Assembly (NCBI RefSeq): GCF_040833965.1
Contig: NZ_CP162142.1
Location: 1,389,001-1,453,000, forward strand
Length of the DNA: 64,000 nucleotides
Direction of reading: 5' to 3'
DNA from: Leptospira sp. WS39.C2
Lineage (GTDB): Bacteria > Spirochaetota > Leptospiria > Leptospirales > Leptospiraceae
Each line of letters begins with the position of its first letter. The first letter of the stretch is position 1. Below are positions 56,205 through 64,000 of the stretch, in pieces. Below the pieces are notes generated by a model. The model saw only the letters and a list, made by a program, of their open reading frames with translations, did no database searches and was not told the DNA's origin. A program made the position numbers and the translations under genes.

Positions 56205-56720
56205 TTGAAACTGAAATTAGTAGTACTCTTGATCGTTGGAATGAGCTTCACCGCTTGTTCCAAAAACGCAGAAGTGACTTGGCATAAAAATTGTGATGCC
56301 AAAACCAACAAAGCAAGTTTGGATTTTACTGTTCCTTTGTATTCAGAACCAGATTCTAATTCCAAGGTGGTAGAATTTGTTCCCGCTGGAACTGTTGTAA
56401 AAGTATTTGATGCTCGTAACCACAACGTATGGGCGCCAAAATACTTTATCAAAGTGCAAACTGCAAAATTCGATGGTTATATGAGCCCAAGATGTCTTGT
56501 AGTAGGACAAGATCCTGCAAATAGTGTTTGGAGATACTCCAAAGGACTCGTTACTGATTCAAAACCTTTTTATGATCCAAGTGATAAAGCTCACTACCCA
56601 CGTGGAACGGAATACAGTAACTTGAAGGAACTTTCCAAAGAAAAAATTCCTCTTTCTGAACTTACAAAAGGTTTAGAAGAAGAAACTTATGTGAACAAAA
56701 ACATGTTAAAACAAAACTAA
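56205..56720 (+). CDS. SH3-like lipoprotein, last gene of the act operon
   Basis: A 171-residue protein starting at TTG 56205 with AGGAG seven bases upstream. Signal peptide ends SFTAC (Cys18). 'VPLYSEPDSNSKVVEFVPAGTVVKVFDARNH' resembles a bacterial SH3 (SH3b) domain, followed by a helical tail. It is not a known ACIII subunit by sequence, but its position before the operon terminator suggests a role as an accessory or assembly lipoprotein of the complex. ActG of other bacteria is a small membrane protein and does not look the same. Confidence 0.75.
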   Translation: MKLKLVVLLIVGMSFTACSKNAEVTWHKNCDAKTNKASLDFTVPLYSEPDSNSKVVEFVPAGTVVKVFDARNHNVWAPKYFIKVQTAKFDGYMSPRCLVVGQDPANSVWRYSKGLVTDSKPFYDPSDKAHYPRGTEYSNLKELSKEKIPLSELTKGLEEETYVNKNMLKQN

Positions 56721-56783
56721 GATGTTTTTGTAAAAGAATAACAAAAGTGTGAGTGGGAAAACTTTCCACTCAAGGCTTCGTTT

Positions 56784-56817
56784 AAAAAAGACCCAAGGGA
56801 AACCAAGGGTCTTTTTT
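56784..56817 (+). terminator. Intrinsic terminator of the act operon
   Basis: AAAAAAGACCC-AA-GG / CC-AA-GGGTCTTTTTT forms a long hairpin with a GAAA tetraloop and a symmetric AA/AA internal loop, ending in six T. The flanking A6/T6 make it bidirectional. It lies 64 bases after the last act gene. Confidence 0.9.
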
Positions 56818-56912
56818 CATTTTAATTGTTATTTGTGAAAAATTGGATCTAATTGTTTAACAAAGAACCTATTCGGAATTGAACCCAAGGTTTGGACTCT
56901 GTGAAAAGATTG

Positions 56913-57302
56913 TTATTTCCTCAGGAGAACTACCTCGTAAGCAACAATTCCCAAAATTACAAATTTTTCCCAAATAAAGTAAAACGCACCGAGTGATTGG
57001 AGCACATTCCAATTTTCTATAAGAAAATACATGGAAACACCGCAATAAGTAAGATTTCCAAAAATCACACCGAGTAGAAACGGTTTCCAGTGTTTTGGTT
57101 TTTGCATAAAACAAGTATTGGAATAAAAAAACAAAATGCCAGCAAGGATTCCTAATTTGTATAACGCATCTATGGGCATCCCAAAATAGGGTTGAAAAGG
57201 AAGAACCACACCAAATAACACGAGCAAGGATATCGATGCACCAAAGGCATCCAATAAAAAAATTGTATAAGGTTGGAATTTTTGGAATAGTTTTTGTATC
57301 AT
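56913..57302 (-). CDS. Hypothetical four-TM membrane protein
   Basis: A 129-residue protein from ATG 57302: four hydrophobic helices (about 10-32, 43-60, 68-87, 97-125) with short polar loops. The longer in-frame ORF from 57407 adds 35 polar residues without a Shine-Dalgarno and is rejected. Conserved-looking 'GMPIDALYKLGILAG' and 'KPFLLGVIFGNLTYCG'. Not recognised. Confidence 0.65.
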   Translation of the reverse strand: MIQKLFQKFQPYTIFLLDAFGASISLLVLFGVVLPFQPYFGMPIDALYKLGILAGILFFYSNTCFMQKPKHWKPFLLGVIFGNLTYCGVSMYFLIENWNVLQSLGAFYFIWEKFVILGIVAYEVVLLRK

Positions 57303-57644
57303 CAATTCAGTCCTAGTTTGTTTTACTCCTGATTTTCGAAAACAGGGGAGGTTCCATTGATTCCCATAATCCACAGTTTTAATAAAGGAGTTTGATCCCC
57401 ATTCCATAATTTTGAATTTTATTTGTAACCAATTTAATCAGGAAAATACCAGCTTTTGATCCTTGGAATTTCCGAGATTCTCCATAATAGTTTGCGATTT
57501 CAAATTCGATTCTAAAACGAGGGTGAACTAACTTTCAAAAATTATTCCAAAATTTGAAATTTAAGGATTTACAATCACAGAATATCTTAGATACTAAGAC
57601 ATTAAGTTGATAAGATAATTAGCTAGTTAACTAAATGATAATTT
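57303..57644. other. 342-base intergenic region before the MarR gene
   Basis: AT-rich and without a plausible ORF. The right-hand 60 bases carry two inverted repeats annotated separately and a possible promoter: TTTACA (57568-57573) and TACTAA (57592-57597) 18 bases apart. I see nothing in the left 240 bases. Confidence 0.6.
57585..57634 (+). promoter_or_regulatory. Two inverted repeats, candidate MarR autoregulatory operators
   Basis: TCTTAG-ATA-CTAAGA (57585-57599) is a perfect 6-3-6 repeat overlapping the candidate -10 box. TTAG-N8-CTAA (57619-57634) contains the perfect 10-bp palindrome TAGTTAACTA (57624-57633) and lies 11 bases before the marR start. MarR proteins commonly bind such sites in their own promoter. 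Confidence 0.5.
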
Positions 57645-58100
57645 ATGGAATTAGAAATTTTTAAAAAAACGACGCGTCAGTATTTCGAAACAGCCCTTTT
57701 TATGCATGAATCGATCGCAGCGCATGTTGGGCTTTCAGGCACAGATCATAAATTTTTAGGATACCTTCTAGAAAATGGTGAGATGACTGCGGGGGAACTG
57801 GCAAAAATATCCGGGCTTACTACTGGTGCGATCACTGGAGTCATTGATCGATTGGAGAAGAGTAAACTCGTTAAAAGGAAATTTTTACAAACGGATAGAC
57901 GGAAGGTTTTCATAGTTCCAAATTTGGAGAAGGCAAACCAACTGTTTTCACCAATCTTTAAAAAATTACAAAAAGAAACGGACCAATTGATTTCTAGTTT
58001 TTCAAGTCGTGAGTTAGAAGCAGTCCATCGTTATTTTGAATCTGCGATCAAAATAATGGATAAAGTTTCAAAAAATTTAAAGGATACGAAGGGGATATGA
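57645..58100 (+). CDS. MarR-family transcriptional regulator
   Basis: A 151-residue winged-helix regulator. 'LLENGEMTAGELAKISGLTTGAITGVIDRLEKSKLV' (in parts) is the DNA-binding helix-turn-helix, and 'FLQTDRRKVFIV' is the wing with its conserved Asp-Arg-Arg. MarR dimers repress nearby transport or detoxification genes and release on binding small phenolics or oxidants. It probably regulates itself and the overlapping membrane protein gene through the inverted repeats upstream. Start ATG 57645. Confidence 0.9.
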   Translation: MELEIFKKTTRQYFETALFMHESIAAHVGLSGTDHKFLGYLLENGEMTAGELAKISGLTTGAITGVIDRLEKSKLVKRKFLQTDRRKVFIVPNLEKANQLFSPIFKKLQKETDQLISSFSSRELEAVHRYFESAIKIMDKVSKNLKDTKGI

Positions 58101-58666
58101 ATATGATAGTAGAAAATTGTTTTGTGTTTGCAACAACATTTGGAATTTCAGAAGTAACCAATTTTGTTTCCCACCATTCTTTATCAATTGCTAAGTATTC
58201 GTTATTATTGAATCTATTAATCTATTTTTTAATGAATGGAGCTCAAATTTTTGAAACAATTGTTTTTGTACCACGTTGGGCCAATGGAACTGTTCCTGTT
58301 TTAAGTTTACTAAATACTGAGTATAAATATGCAGATTTAAAATACTTTTGGATTTTGTTTCACTCATTACATGAAATTATATTCTTAGTATCACTTATCT
58401 TTTGTTACCAAATAGATGGGATTGGTACCAATTTGTTCCTACTATTTATCCTCCATTTAGGAGTGCGAGCTTGGACTATCATTTATTTCGCAAATAAAAT
58501 CATTTGGTTCCAATCGGTGGCAAATACAATCGATAAACATTCAGTCAAAGTATTCAGTGAAATTAAGAAATGGGTGATTTGGAATTATGTACGTGTTACT
58601 ATTTATATTGGAATTTCGATATTCATGGTGCCACTAACTATTAAAATTCTAAATTTGAATGGTTAA
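58097..58666 (+). CDS. Hypothetical four-TM membrane protein under MarR control
   Basis: A 189-residue membrane protein with about four transmembrane helices. 'LLIYFLMNGAQIFETIVFVPRW' and 'WILFHSLHEIIFLVSLIFCY' (split) are conserved-looking. I do not recognise a family. Its ATG overlaps the MarR stop (ATGA), so it is the likely target of that regulator. Confidence 0.72.
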   Translation: MNMIVENCFVFATTFGISEVTNFVSHHSLSIAKYSLLLNLLIYFLMNGAQIFETIVFVPRWANGTVPVLSLLNTEYKYADLKYFWILFHSLHEIIFLVSLIFCYQIDGIGTNLFLLFILHLGVRAWTIIYFANKIIWFQSVANTIDKHSVKVFSEIKKWVIWNYVRVTIYIGISIFMVPLTIKILNLNG

Positions 58667-58820
58667 GGAATATTAATGATTGCATTGATTTGATTTTTTC
58701 AACCGTTACGTGATGTTCATAACAGTTGATCTAATTTAATTCGGTAACTTAAACATCGAATCGATAAACAATTGTTTTAATACTTAGTATATGTTTGCTA
58801 CGAATTCTGTATTGATTGTT

Positions 58821-59213
58821 TTAGAAATTCCAGAATAGATCTTTTACTTTTGGGTTACGTAAGGCAAGGCTTGCCCAAAGGAGAATTCCAATATAAACGG
58901 GGAATAAGGTGTGGCTAAAAAGTGGATTTTCCACACGAACGTGAATGGCAACAGCACCACCTAAATATCCAGTGAGCAAAAGAGCTCCGAGTGCGGCAGT
59001 TTGCGGTATGGCATACATAACAGTGATCACGAGAAGAATGACTCCAATGGTCATTGCACTTTGGGCAGGTAGTCCCAGTTCTTCCATACTTTTTAACACT
59101 GGATCAATCTTAGCTAATTTTCCACCTGCATCGAAGAGTAAAAATGCGATTACTAGGCCACTTAGAATACGTCCCACCCAAAGGTAGGTTGGGGATTGGT
59201 TTATTTCGTTCAT
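58821..59213 (-). CDS. DoxX-family membrane protein
   Basis: A 130-residue four-helix membrane protein of the DoxX/DoxX-like group: 'LWVGRILSGLVIAFLLFDAGGKL', 'ELGLPAQSAMTIGVILLV' and 'TAALGALLLTGYLGGAVAIHVR' are typical. These proteins are linked to redox or thiosulfate stress in other bacteria, but no biochemical role is assigned here. ATG 59213 has AGGTGAT upstream. Divergent from the TetR gene with a perfect operator in the gap. Confidence 0.85.
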   Translation of the reverse strand: MNEINQSPTYLWVGRILSGLVIAFLLFDAGGKLAKIDPVLKSMEELGLPAQSAMTIGVILLVITVMYAIPQTAALGALLLTGYLGGAVAIHVRVENPLFSHTLFPVYIGILLWASLALRNPKVKDLFWNF

Positions 59214-59242
59214 AACATCACCTGCTTGAAAAACGTTCTCGC

Positions 59243-59273
59243 AATAAAAACATATCAAGTGATATGTTGTCAA
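59243..59273 (-). promoter_or_regulatory. Candidate doxX promoter
   Basis: On the minus strand TTGACA (plus 59268-59273) is followed 18 bases later by TTTTAT (59244-59249, four of six) or 19 bases later by TTTATT. The operator palindrome fills the spacer, the usual arrangement for repression by TetR. Confidence 0.4.
59249..59268 (+). promoter_or_regulatory. Perfect 20-bp TetR operator candidate
   Basis: AACATATCA-AG-TGATATGTT has 9-bp arms that match exactly around a 2-bp spacer. It lies between the divergent doxX and tetR genes, 35 bases from the doxX ATG. It is the most convincing operator in the window. Confidence 0.75.
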
Positions 59274-59401
59274 TAAATTTTGTATGTATAACCAACTGAA
59301 TTGATTGAACGGGGAGTGGCCCCAATTTCGGAGGAAATTGGTCTTCTCTTTTGCGTTTGCGTTTGTGTTTGTTTTATGGGAGATGAAGGAACAAGTGAAG
59401 G

Positions 59402-59995
59402 ATGGGTAAACAAGAAGAAACTCGTAAATTGATCATTGAATCTGCTTTTGCACTGATTTACCAAAACGGATTTCAGGGCGTGGGTGTGCGGGAGATCGCA
59501 GAGAAAGCAAATTTAACCATAGGTGCCTTTTTTTACCACTTTCCAACGAAAAATCATGTAGGTTATGCCATCATCGATGAGTTTTTATCCAAAGGAATTT
59601 TAGACCGTTGGATATCACCATTGGAAAACTTTGATGACCCATTGGAAGGAATCATCCAAACCTTTAAAAAAACGTTTGAGGAATGGCCAGATGAATTTGT
59701 TTCAAGAGGTTGTCCCCTCAATAACTTGGGCCAAGAAATGTCTGCAATTGATCCTGAATTCCAAAGAAAAACAAAGGAACTTTTGTCGGCTTGGATCCAG
59801 AAGTCAAAACTTTTCCTGGATAAAGCTAAAAAGAAAAAGATCCTAAAAGCAAAAACAGACACATTAAAACTAGCAGAATTCATTGTTACCTTCCAGGAGG
59901 CAACCTTCGCGATGGGTAAAGTCATGAATGACCGAAGTGTTTATGATTCTTTGTATCTTTCCTTTCGAGACCATTTGAAGAGTCATTACAATTGA
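59402..59995 (+). CDS. TetR/AcrR-family transcriptional regulator
   Basis: A 197-residue repressor. N-terminal helix-turn-helix 'GFQGVGVREIAEKANLTIGAFFYHF' (with the usual YxHF-like end) and a helical ligand domain with 'SRGCPLNNLGQEMSAIDPEF', a block seen in TetR members related to aldehyde or thiol sensing; Cys in GCPL could be redox-active. It probably represses the divergent doxX gene through the 20-bp palindrome. ATG 59402. Confidence 0.9.
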   Translation: MGKQEETRKLIIESAFALIYQNGFQGVGVREIAEKANLTIGAFFYHFPTKNHVGYAIIDEFLSKGILDRWISPLENFDDPLEGIIQTFKKTFEEWPDEFVSRGCPLNNLGQEMSAIDPEFQRKTKELLSAWIQKSKLFLDKAKKKKILKAKTDTLKLAEFIVTFQEATFAMGKVMNDRSVYDSLYLSFRDHLKSHYN

Positions 59996-60026
59996 CATTC
60001 TTTAAAAAACTGTTACACTCACTCGC

Positions 60027-60680
60027 ATGGGTCAAAAACGCACCATTGCTACATCCGCTTCCGAAGAAAGATTGGAAAAACTTTTAGAAGAACGACTCAC
60101 TGAAGGTTCGAATCATGAGATCCTCGACAAACGAATTTGGGATTTATTTGGAGAAACATGGTGTGTGATGTTTACGGACCTTTCTGGTTTTTCAAGAGGT
60201 GTTGCTAAATTTGGAATCATCCATTTTTTACAGACCATCTATGAATCACAACGCATCCTCATCCCCGTATTAGATGAGTTTGACGGGATCCTAATGAAAG
60301 ATGAAGGGGATAGTCTTATGGTTTTATTTCGGAATACCAATAAAGCCATCCAATGTGCCATCCAAATGCAAAAAGCCTGTAAACGTTACAATGAAGGACG
60401 AATCGCTGAAGAGCAAATTTTACTTTGTGTCGGCCTTGGGTATGGCAAAATTCTAAAAATTGGGGATACAGACGTATTTGGATCTGAAGTAAATGCTGCT
60501 TCCAAATTGGGAGAAGATACGGCCAAAGCTTGGGAGATCCTTGTGACAAGTGCTGTGAAAGAAAATGCAGATGATACAACTGACTTTGATTTTGAACCAA
60601 TCAAAGAAATTCCACCAGGATCTGATGGTGCTTTTAAGCTTCTATATACTCTCGATGAGCCAAAGTGGGTGGTTTTGTAA
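60027..60680 (+). CDS. Class III adenylate/guanylate cyclase-domain protein
   Basis: A 217-residue cytoplasmic protein with one cyclase homology domain: 'FTDLSGFSRGVAKFG' (metal Asp), 'LMKDEGDSLMVLF' (second Asp), 'GSEVNAASKLGEDTA' (nucleotide-binding end). The usual Arg after the conserved Asn (NxxxR) is Lys here, so catalysis may be reduced or altered. It may make cAMP or only bind nucleotide. ATG 60027, 31 bases after TetR, same strand. No sensor domain is attached. Confidence 0.78.
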   Translation: MGQKRTIATSASEERLEKLLEERLTEGSNHEILDKRIWDLFGETWCVMFTDLSGFSRGVAKFGIIHFLQTIYESQRILIPVLDEFDGILMKDEGDSLMVLFRNTNKAIQCAIQMQKACKRYNEGRIAEEQILLCVGLGYGKILKIGDTDVFGSEVNAASKLGEDTAKAWEILVTSAVKENADDTTDFDFEPIKEIPPGSDGAFKLLYTLDEPKWVVL

Positions 60681-60694
60681 ACTTATGAATTGCC

Positions 60695-62521
60695 TTATTC
60701 CATAAACTCATAGATGGATCGGATTTCTCCATAAGTTTCGACGTAATTGTATAAGTCTTGGAATTCTTTATGCCCACAAAGAGTTGCAGAATCTCCAACG
60801 AGTATCAAATGAGACTTGGCTCGTGTGAGAGCCACATTCAAACGTTTTGGATTCATTAAAAAACCAATTTCGCCATTTGGATTTGACCGAACCAAACTAA
60901 GGATTACAATTTCAGATTCTCTCCCTTGGAAAGAATCGATGGTTTGAGTGTAATAACGTCCAGAAGCTTTTTGTAAGAGACGTTCCACTTGACCTCTGTA
61001 AGGCGAAATAATTGTTGTGGATTCTTTCGGTAATCCTTTTTCCATAAAAGTTTCGATAAGTGATATTTCTGTATCATTATAAAAACTAAGTTCTTCTCCA
61101 TCAGTTTCTTCTTGGCTATCACTGCCAGCTGTATCAACCCAAAGTAAACTTACATCGGAACCAAATATTTCTGAGATTTCTTTTATGGAGTGATGGATTA
61201 GATTGGGATGGGTGAACAATTTGTTTTCATAATACGTTTCATTGGGAAAACCTAAGATTTCTGGTTTCATTCGAAATTGTTTGTCTAAAAATATGGTACG
61301 TTCTCCCGTATCGTTTGTTATTGCCTTTTCTAAAAAACTGGGAATGGATTCGTGTTCTTTGTGAGAATAGTTCACACCAAGTTGTTTTGGATCCCCAAAA
61401 AAGAATGTTTTTTTACCTGAAAAAATCGCCATATAACAGCCTGGGTCCATACTTTGAGTGGCTTCATCCACAAATACATAATCAAAGCTCCTACCTTTTT
61501 TAAATTCGTTTCCAAAACCTGCAAAGGTGGAAACGATGAGTTCACTTGAATCGAGAATTCTTGTGCGAATATTGTTTTCTGCATCACGAATGGTTTTTAA
61601 TAAAAACTTTGCTTCTTTTCGTAATTGGTTTCGTTCTTCCCTTTCTTCTTTACCGAAGTTTCGTTTCCAAGAATTGATTTTTTTTTGGAGCGCCTGTAGT
61701 TCCGTTTGCCAAGTTTGGATTTGTTTTTGATCGGGATGGGTTTGGATGAGATGGTCTAGGTGGTAGGGAAGGACATTCGTTTTGATTTTAGTCGAATTGC
61801 CTAGACGGATCACACGGATTCCTTTTTGGATGGCAAGTTCCACAATATAATCGCAGGCAAAATTGGTAGGACAAAGTGTTAAAACAGATTCCTTTTTCTT
61901 TTGGATGTCGAGAACAACTTGCATGAGTAAGGTGGTTTTTCCCGTGCCAGGTGGGCCAAATACCATCCCATAATCGGAAATGGAAAAAATCCTTTCAATA
62001 GCAGGGAGATCCGTTATTTTTTTGGGTGGGGTTGGTTTATCACCTAAACTATAACCCAAAATCCATTTTAGTTTTTGGTAGGAATCGGTTTCTTTTGTTT
62101 CTCTCACTTTACGAATGATTTCATTGTATAAATCATAAGTGGATTCAGGAAACCATTTCGATATTTGGAATTCATCTCCTTCCCATTCATAATCCCCTCG
62201 GACCTGAATGATAAGTTTTGTTTCATTCCATTGGTATACATTTCCATAAATGGATTCTGTTTGGTTTTGTAATAGTACAGGTACACCTGGTTTAATCCAA
62301 AGTTTTGCTTTGTTAGAAAGATTCACTTGGAATTCTGCTCTCCAAGTATTTCCGACAACAAACCGAAGATCAACAAATGTTGCTACTTTAATTGTTTGGG
62401 ATTCTGAATCCTTTTCTAAAAATAGATTTCGTTCTTCCTCACGTTCCTTCGTTAAAACTTGTTCTACAAAATTTAATTCTTCTTCTAACGAACCAAACGT
62501 TTGTTTTATGGCTCTTCCCAT
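60695..62521 (-). CDS. UPF1/IGHMBP2-like superfamily 1 helicase
   Basis: A 608-residue helicase. Walker A GPPGTGKTTLL, DEATQ Walker B (VFVDEATQSMD), 'FFGDPKQLGVNYSH', 'LDKQFRMKPEI', 'ISPYRGQVERLL', 'IDSFQGRESEIVILSLVRSN' and 'LNVALTRAKSHLILVGD' are all present. It belongs to SF1B with a beta-barrel insert at the N-terminus, and unwinds RNA or DNA 5' to 3' in family members. ATG 62521 with GGAGAA upstream. It overlaps the TPR gene by 16 bases. Confidence 0.9.
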   Translation of the reverse strand: MGRAIKQTFGSLEEELNFVEQVLTKEREEERNLFLEKDSESQTIKVATFVDLRFVVGNTWRAEFQVNLSNKAKLWIKPGVPVLLQNQTESIYGNVYQWNETKLIIQVRGDYEWEGDEFQISKWFPESTYDLYNEIIRKVRETKETDSYQKLKWILGYSLGDKPTPPKKITDLPAIERIFSISDYGMVFGPPGTGKTTLLMQVVLDIQKKKESVLTLCPTNFACDYIVELAIQKGIRVIRLGNSTKIKTNVLPYHLDHLIQTHPDQKQIQTWQTELQALQKKINSWKRNFGKEEREERNQLRKEAKFLLKTIRDAENNIRTRILDSSELIVSTFAGFGNEFKKGRSFDYVFVDEATQSMDPGCYMAIFSGKKTFFFGDPKQLGVNYSHKEHESIPSFLEKAITNDTGERTIFLDKQFRMKPEILGFPNETYYENKLFTHPNLIHHSIKEISEIFGSDVSLLWVDTAGSDSQEETDGEELSFYNDTEISLIETFMEKGLPKESTTIISPYRGQVERLLQKASGRYYTQTIDSFQGRESEIVILSLVRSNPNGEIGFLMNPKRLNVALTRAKSHLILVGDSATLCGHKEFQDLYNYVETYGEIRSIYEFME

Positions 62522-63357
62522 TCAATGTTCTCCAAGGTAGTAAAAAAACCATTCCGAAGGAGTGGTGCAAAATCTATAAAGTCAGCTGCTTTTAAGTATA
62601 AGGAATCTTCAATCGAATAAGCTTGGATGAGATTATTCGCAGCTTCGTCTACTTTTCCCAAACGACAATGAGCTCTTGCTAAAATGATAAGAGTTTCTGG
62701 GTCAATTTCTTTACAAAATTCAATATGAGTGCGAATTGAGGTAAGTGCATTCTCTGGGTCCTCTGCATCAAGGTAACATAACGCAAGTAAGTCGTAATGA
62801 AGGAACTCATCTGGTTCCACCATTTTCAGTGATTTTTTTAAGGATGCAAGGGCTGAGTTAAAATCCCCTCTTGAAAAATACAATGAGCCAAGTTCTGCCC
62901 AAATATCCTTACGATCAATTCCGCGGCCATTACTCAAATGGTCTTGAGACAATGCTTGTTTTAATACTTCAATTGCTTCTTCCGATCGTTCCATATCTTT
63001 TAACAAAGAAGCTAATAAAAGATAATTTTCTAAGTAAGATGGAAATTGGATGATACTTTTTTGGAGTAGGACTTTTGCGGATTTGAATTTTTTTAATTTG
63101 ATGAGATAACGAGAATAAACCGTGATACTGAGTGGGTGAGATGGATAGTTTTGGATGATGTCTTGGAAAACCGATTCTGTTTCTTTCGGATTTCCCACTG
63201 AATATAAACACCAGGCTTTTTTCGCTTTGATTTTGATGAGAGCAGATTCGTCCTTTGTATACGATTCGCTCTCTGCATATAAATTAAATGCCCGTGTGAA
63301 TTCCTTTTCCTCTTCCAAATTTTTTGCTTCACGGATCAGAGAAAAAAAAGGATTCAT
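62506..63357 (-). CDS. Tetratricopeptide-repeat protein
   Basis: A 283-residue soluble protein made of about seven TPR-like helical pairs ('EFTRAFNLYAESESY', 'RSEEAIEVLKQALSQDH', 'DFNSALASLKKSLKMVEP', 'DPENALTSIRTHIEFC'). No signal peptide. Its stop overlaps the helicase start, so the two proteins probably work together, for example as a helicase adaptor. Confidence 0.85.
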   Translation of the reverse strand: MNPFFSLIREAKNLEEEKEFTRAFNLYAESESYTKDESALIKIKAKKAWCLYSVGNPKETESVFQDIIQNYPSHPLSITVYSRYLIKLKKFKSAKVLLQKSIIQFPSYLENYLLLASLLKDMERSEEAIEVLKQALSQDHLSNGRGIDRKDIWAELGSLYFSRGDFNSALASLKKSLKMVEPDEFLHYDLLALCYLDAEDPENALTSIRTHIEFCKEIDPETLIILARAHCRLGKVDEAANNLIQAYSIEDSLYLKAADFIDFAPLLRNGFFTTLENIEWEEP

Positions 63358-63435
63358 CGGATTTTTTACTTCAGGAAATCACGGATTCGCCGATGGGTAG
63401 AATAGGGAGTAAAGATTGTAAAAGGAGGTCCTATT

Positions 63436-63591
63436 ATGGTTCCATCTACACCTATTAACCCAATCGTCAATTTGCCAAAGGAAATTTTCCAGGCACAAAA
63501 CCAACTAAACGAAAAACTTTTGAAGTTGGCTGTGGAAGAAAAAGTAGGTCCAGTGGCAAAAAGCGAAAGGTTACTCGACATTTATTGCTAA
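63436..63591 (+). CDS. Hypothetical 51-residue protein
   Basis: ATG 63436 follows AAAGGAGGT (63421-63429), a perfect Shine-Dalgarno, by six bases. The product is helical and charged (LPKEIFQAQNQLNEKLLKLA) and ends in Cys. It does not match a family I know; small bacterial motility (YjfB-like) or regulatory proteins have a similar size. It converges on the crotonase gene. Confidence 0.6.
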   Translation: MVPSTPINPIVNLPKEIFQAQNQLNEKLLKLAVEEKVGPVAKSERLLDIYC

Positions 63592-63606
63592 GACCTTTCT
63601 AACGGG

Positions 63607-64000
63607 TTAATCCAATCGGGTTTCTGGATTGAAAACAGGACGTTTTCGTTCCATAAACCCACCAATCGCACTACGGAAATCCTTGGAATCGAGCATGCTA
63701 GCGTTCCAAACCGCTACATAATCCAATCCATCTTCGATGGTTTTTCCAATCCCATGGTTTAAAACTTGTTTCACACCTCGGATGACAATTGTTGGATTTT
63801 CCGAAATTTCTTCGGCTGTTTTTAATCCTTCTGTTAATAAAGTATCAAAATCTTTAGTGACCTTCGTCACAAGTCCCATTTGGAAGGCTTCATTTGCTGT
63901 AATGTCTTTGCCAGTGAGGGCAAGTTCTCTTGTATGAGCATTGCCAATGAGGTGTGGTAACCTTTGTAAAGAACCCATATCCGCAACGATGGCAACTTTG
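63607..64000 (-). CDS. Enoyl-CoA hydratase/isomerase, C-terminal part (truncated by window)
   Basis: About 131 residues of a crotonase, open to the right edge of the window. 'VADMGSLQRLPHLIG' is the block typical of delta3,5-delta2,4-dienoyl-CoA isomerase (ECH1) and related hydratases; 'ALTGKDITANEAFQMGLVTKV' and 'GIGKTIEDGLDYVAVWNASM' continue it. The end 'GFMERKRPVF' is usual. The N-terminal oxyanion-hole part is missing. Confidence 0.88.
   Translation of the reverse strand, partial: KVAIVADMGSLQRLPHLIGNAHTRELALTGKDITANEAFQMGLVTKVTKDFDTLLTEGLKTAEEISENPTIVIRGVKQVLNHGIGKTIEDGLDYVAVWNASMLDSKDFRSAIGGFMERKRPVFNPETRLD

Noticed and set aside
58766..58777. Perfect 12-bp palindrome AAACAATTGTTT
   Set aside because: Lies between convergent genes in very AT-rich DNA with no promoter nearby; chance is likely.

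Overview
The window is an AT-rich stretch of a spirochete chromosome, almost certainly Leptospira and possibly a saprophytic species. Evidence is the mix of genes: a FlaA-type periplasmic flagellar sheath protein, FlgM, Kdo transferase (LPS), many spirochete-style lipoproteins, a DUF1577/PilZ-like protein and an ahpC-sufB pair, with frequent TTG/GTG starts. The exact species cannot be read from the window. There is no CRISPR array, insertion sequence, prophage or rRNA operon.

Layout. 1-372: end of glycerol kinase. 399-5608 (minus): membrane protein, a three-gene set headed by an Fe-ADH-fold protein that has lost its metal ligands, flgM, rsmI and a lipoprotein. 5651-10315: anchored protein, nadE, waaA, flaA-like gene. 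10385-12667: disordered anchored protein, PLP-homeostasis protein, proC, then tRNA-fMet on the minus strand. 12914-20718: a long plus-strand run of a GAF-GGDEF protein, a small ORF, a two-lobed pepsin-like lipoprotein, mnmA, an unusual ATP-grasp/FMN-dehydrogenase fusion, a DUF1577-like protein and an RluA-type pseudouridine synthase. 20786-31500: DNA methyltransferase, three lipoproteins, an M16 protease pair coupled to an MBL hydrolase and an O-methyltransferase, cell-wall amidase, tRNA-Leu and a thioesterase. 31663-34194: a giant disordered protein framed by two copies of one helical module.

34195-41691: an ABC-F gene behind a regulatory leader, then ahpC with a Fur/PerR-type palindrome at its ribosome binding site, sufB, a PQQ-type dehydrogenase lipoprotein and an LTA-synthase-like sulfatase. 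41675-48469: AGMO-like hydroxylase, rlmN, Cys-rich lipoprotein, GT39 glycosyltransferase, chemotaxis receptor. 48728-56720: a complete alternative complex III operon (actABCDEF plus an SH3-like lipoprotein) closed by a strong terminator. 56913-64000: small membrane proteins, a MarR pair, a divergent DoxX/TetR pair with a perfect operator, a class III cyclase, a UPF1-like helicase with a TPR protein, a 51-residue ORF with a perfect Shine-Dalgarno sequence, and a partial crotonase.

The most exciting signal is the 200-base leader of the ABC-F gene (34195-34394). It encodes a nine-residue peptide, MRLRITTNR, with its own Shine-Dalgarno sequence. MRLR is the core of known macrolide-arrest leader peptides (ErmDL and Msr types). 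The end of this ORF can form a 13-bp duplex with downstream RNA that otherwise sequesters the ABC-F ribosome binding site. This looks like a drug-sensing attenuator controlling a ribosome-protection-type ABC-F in a spirochete. Everything here is by eye; no alignment, folding or search was run.
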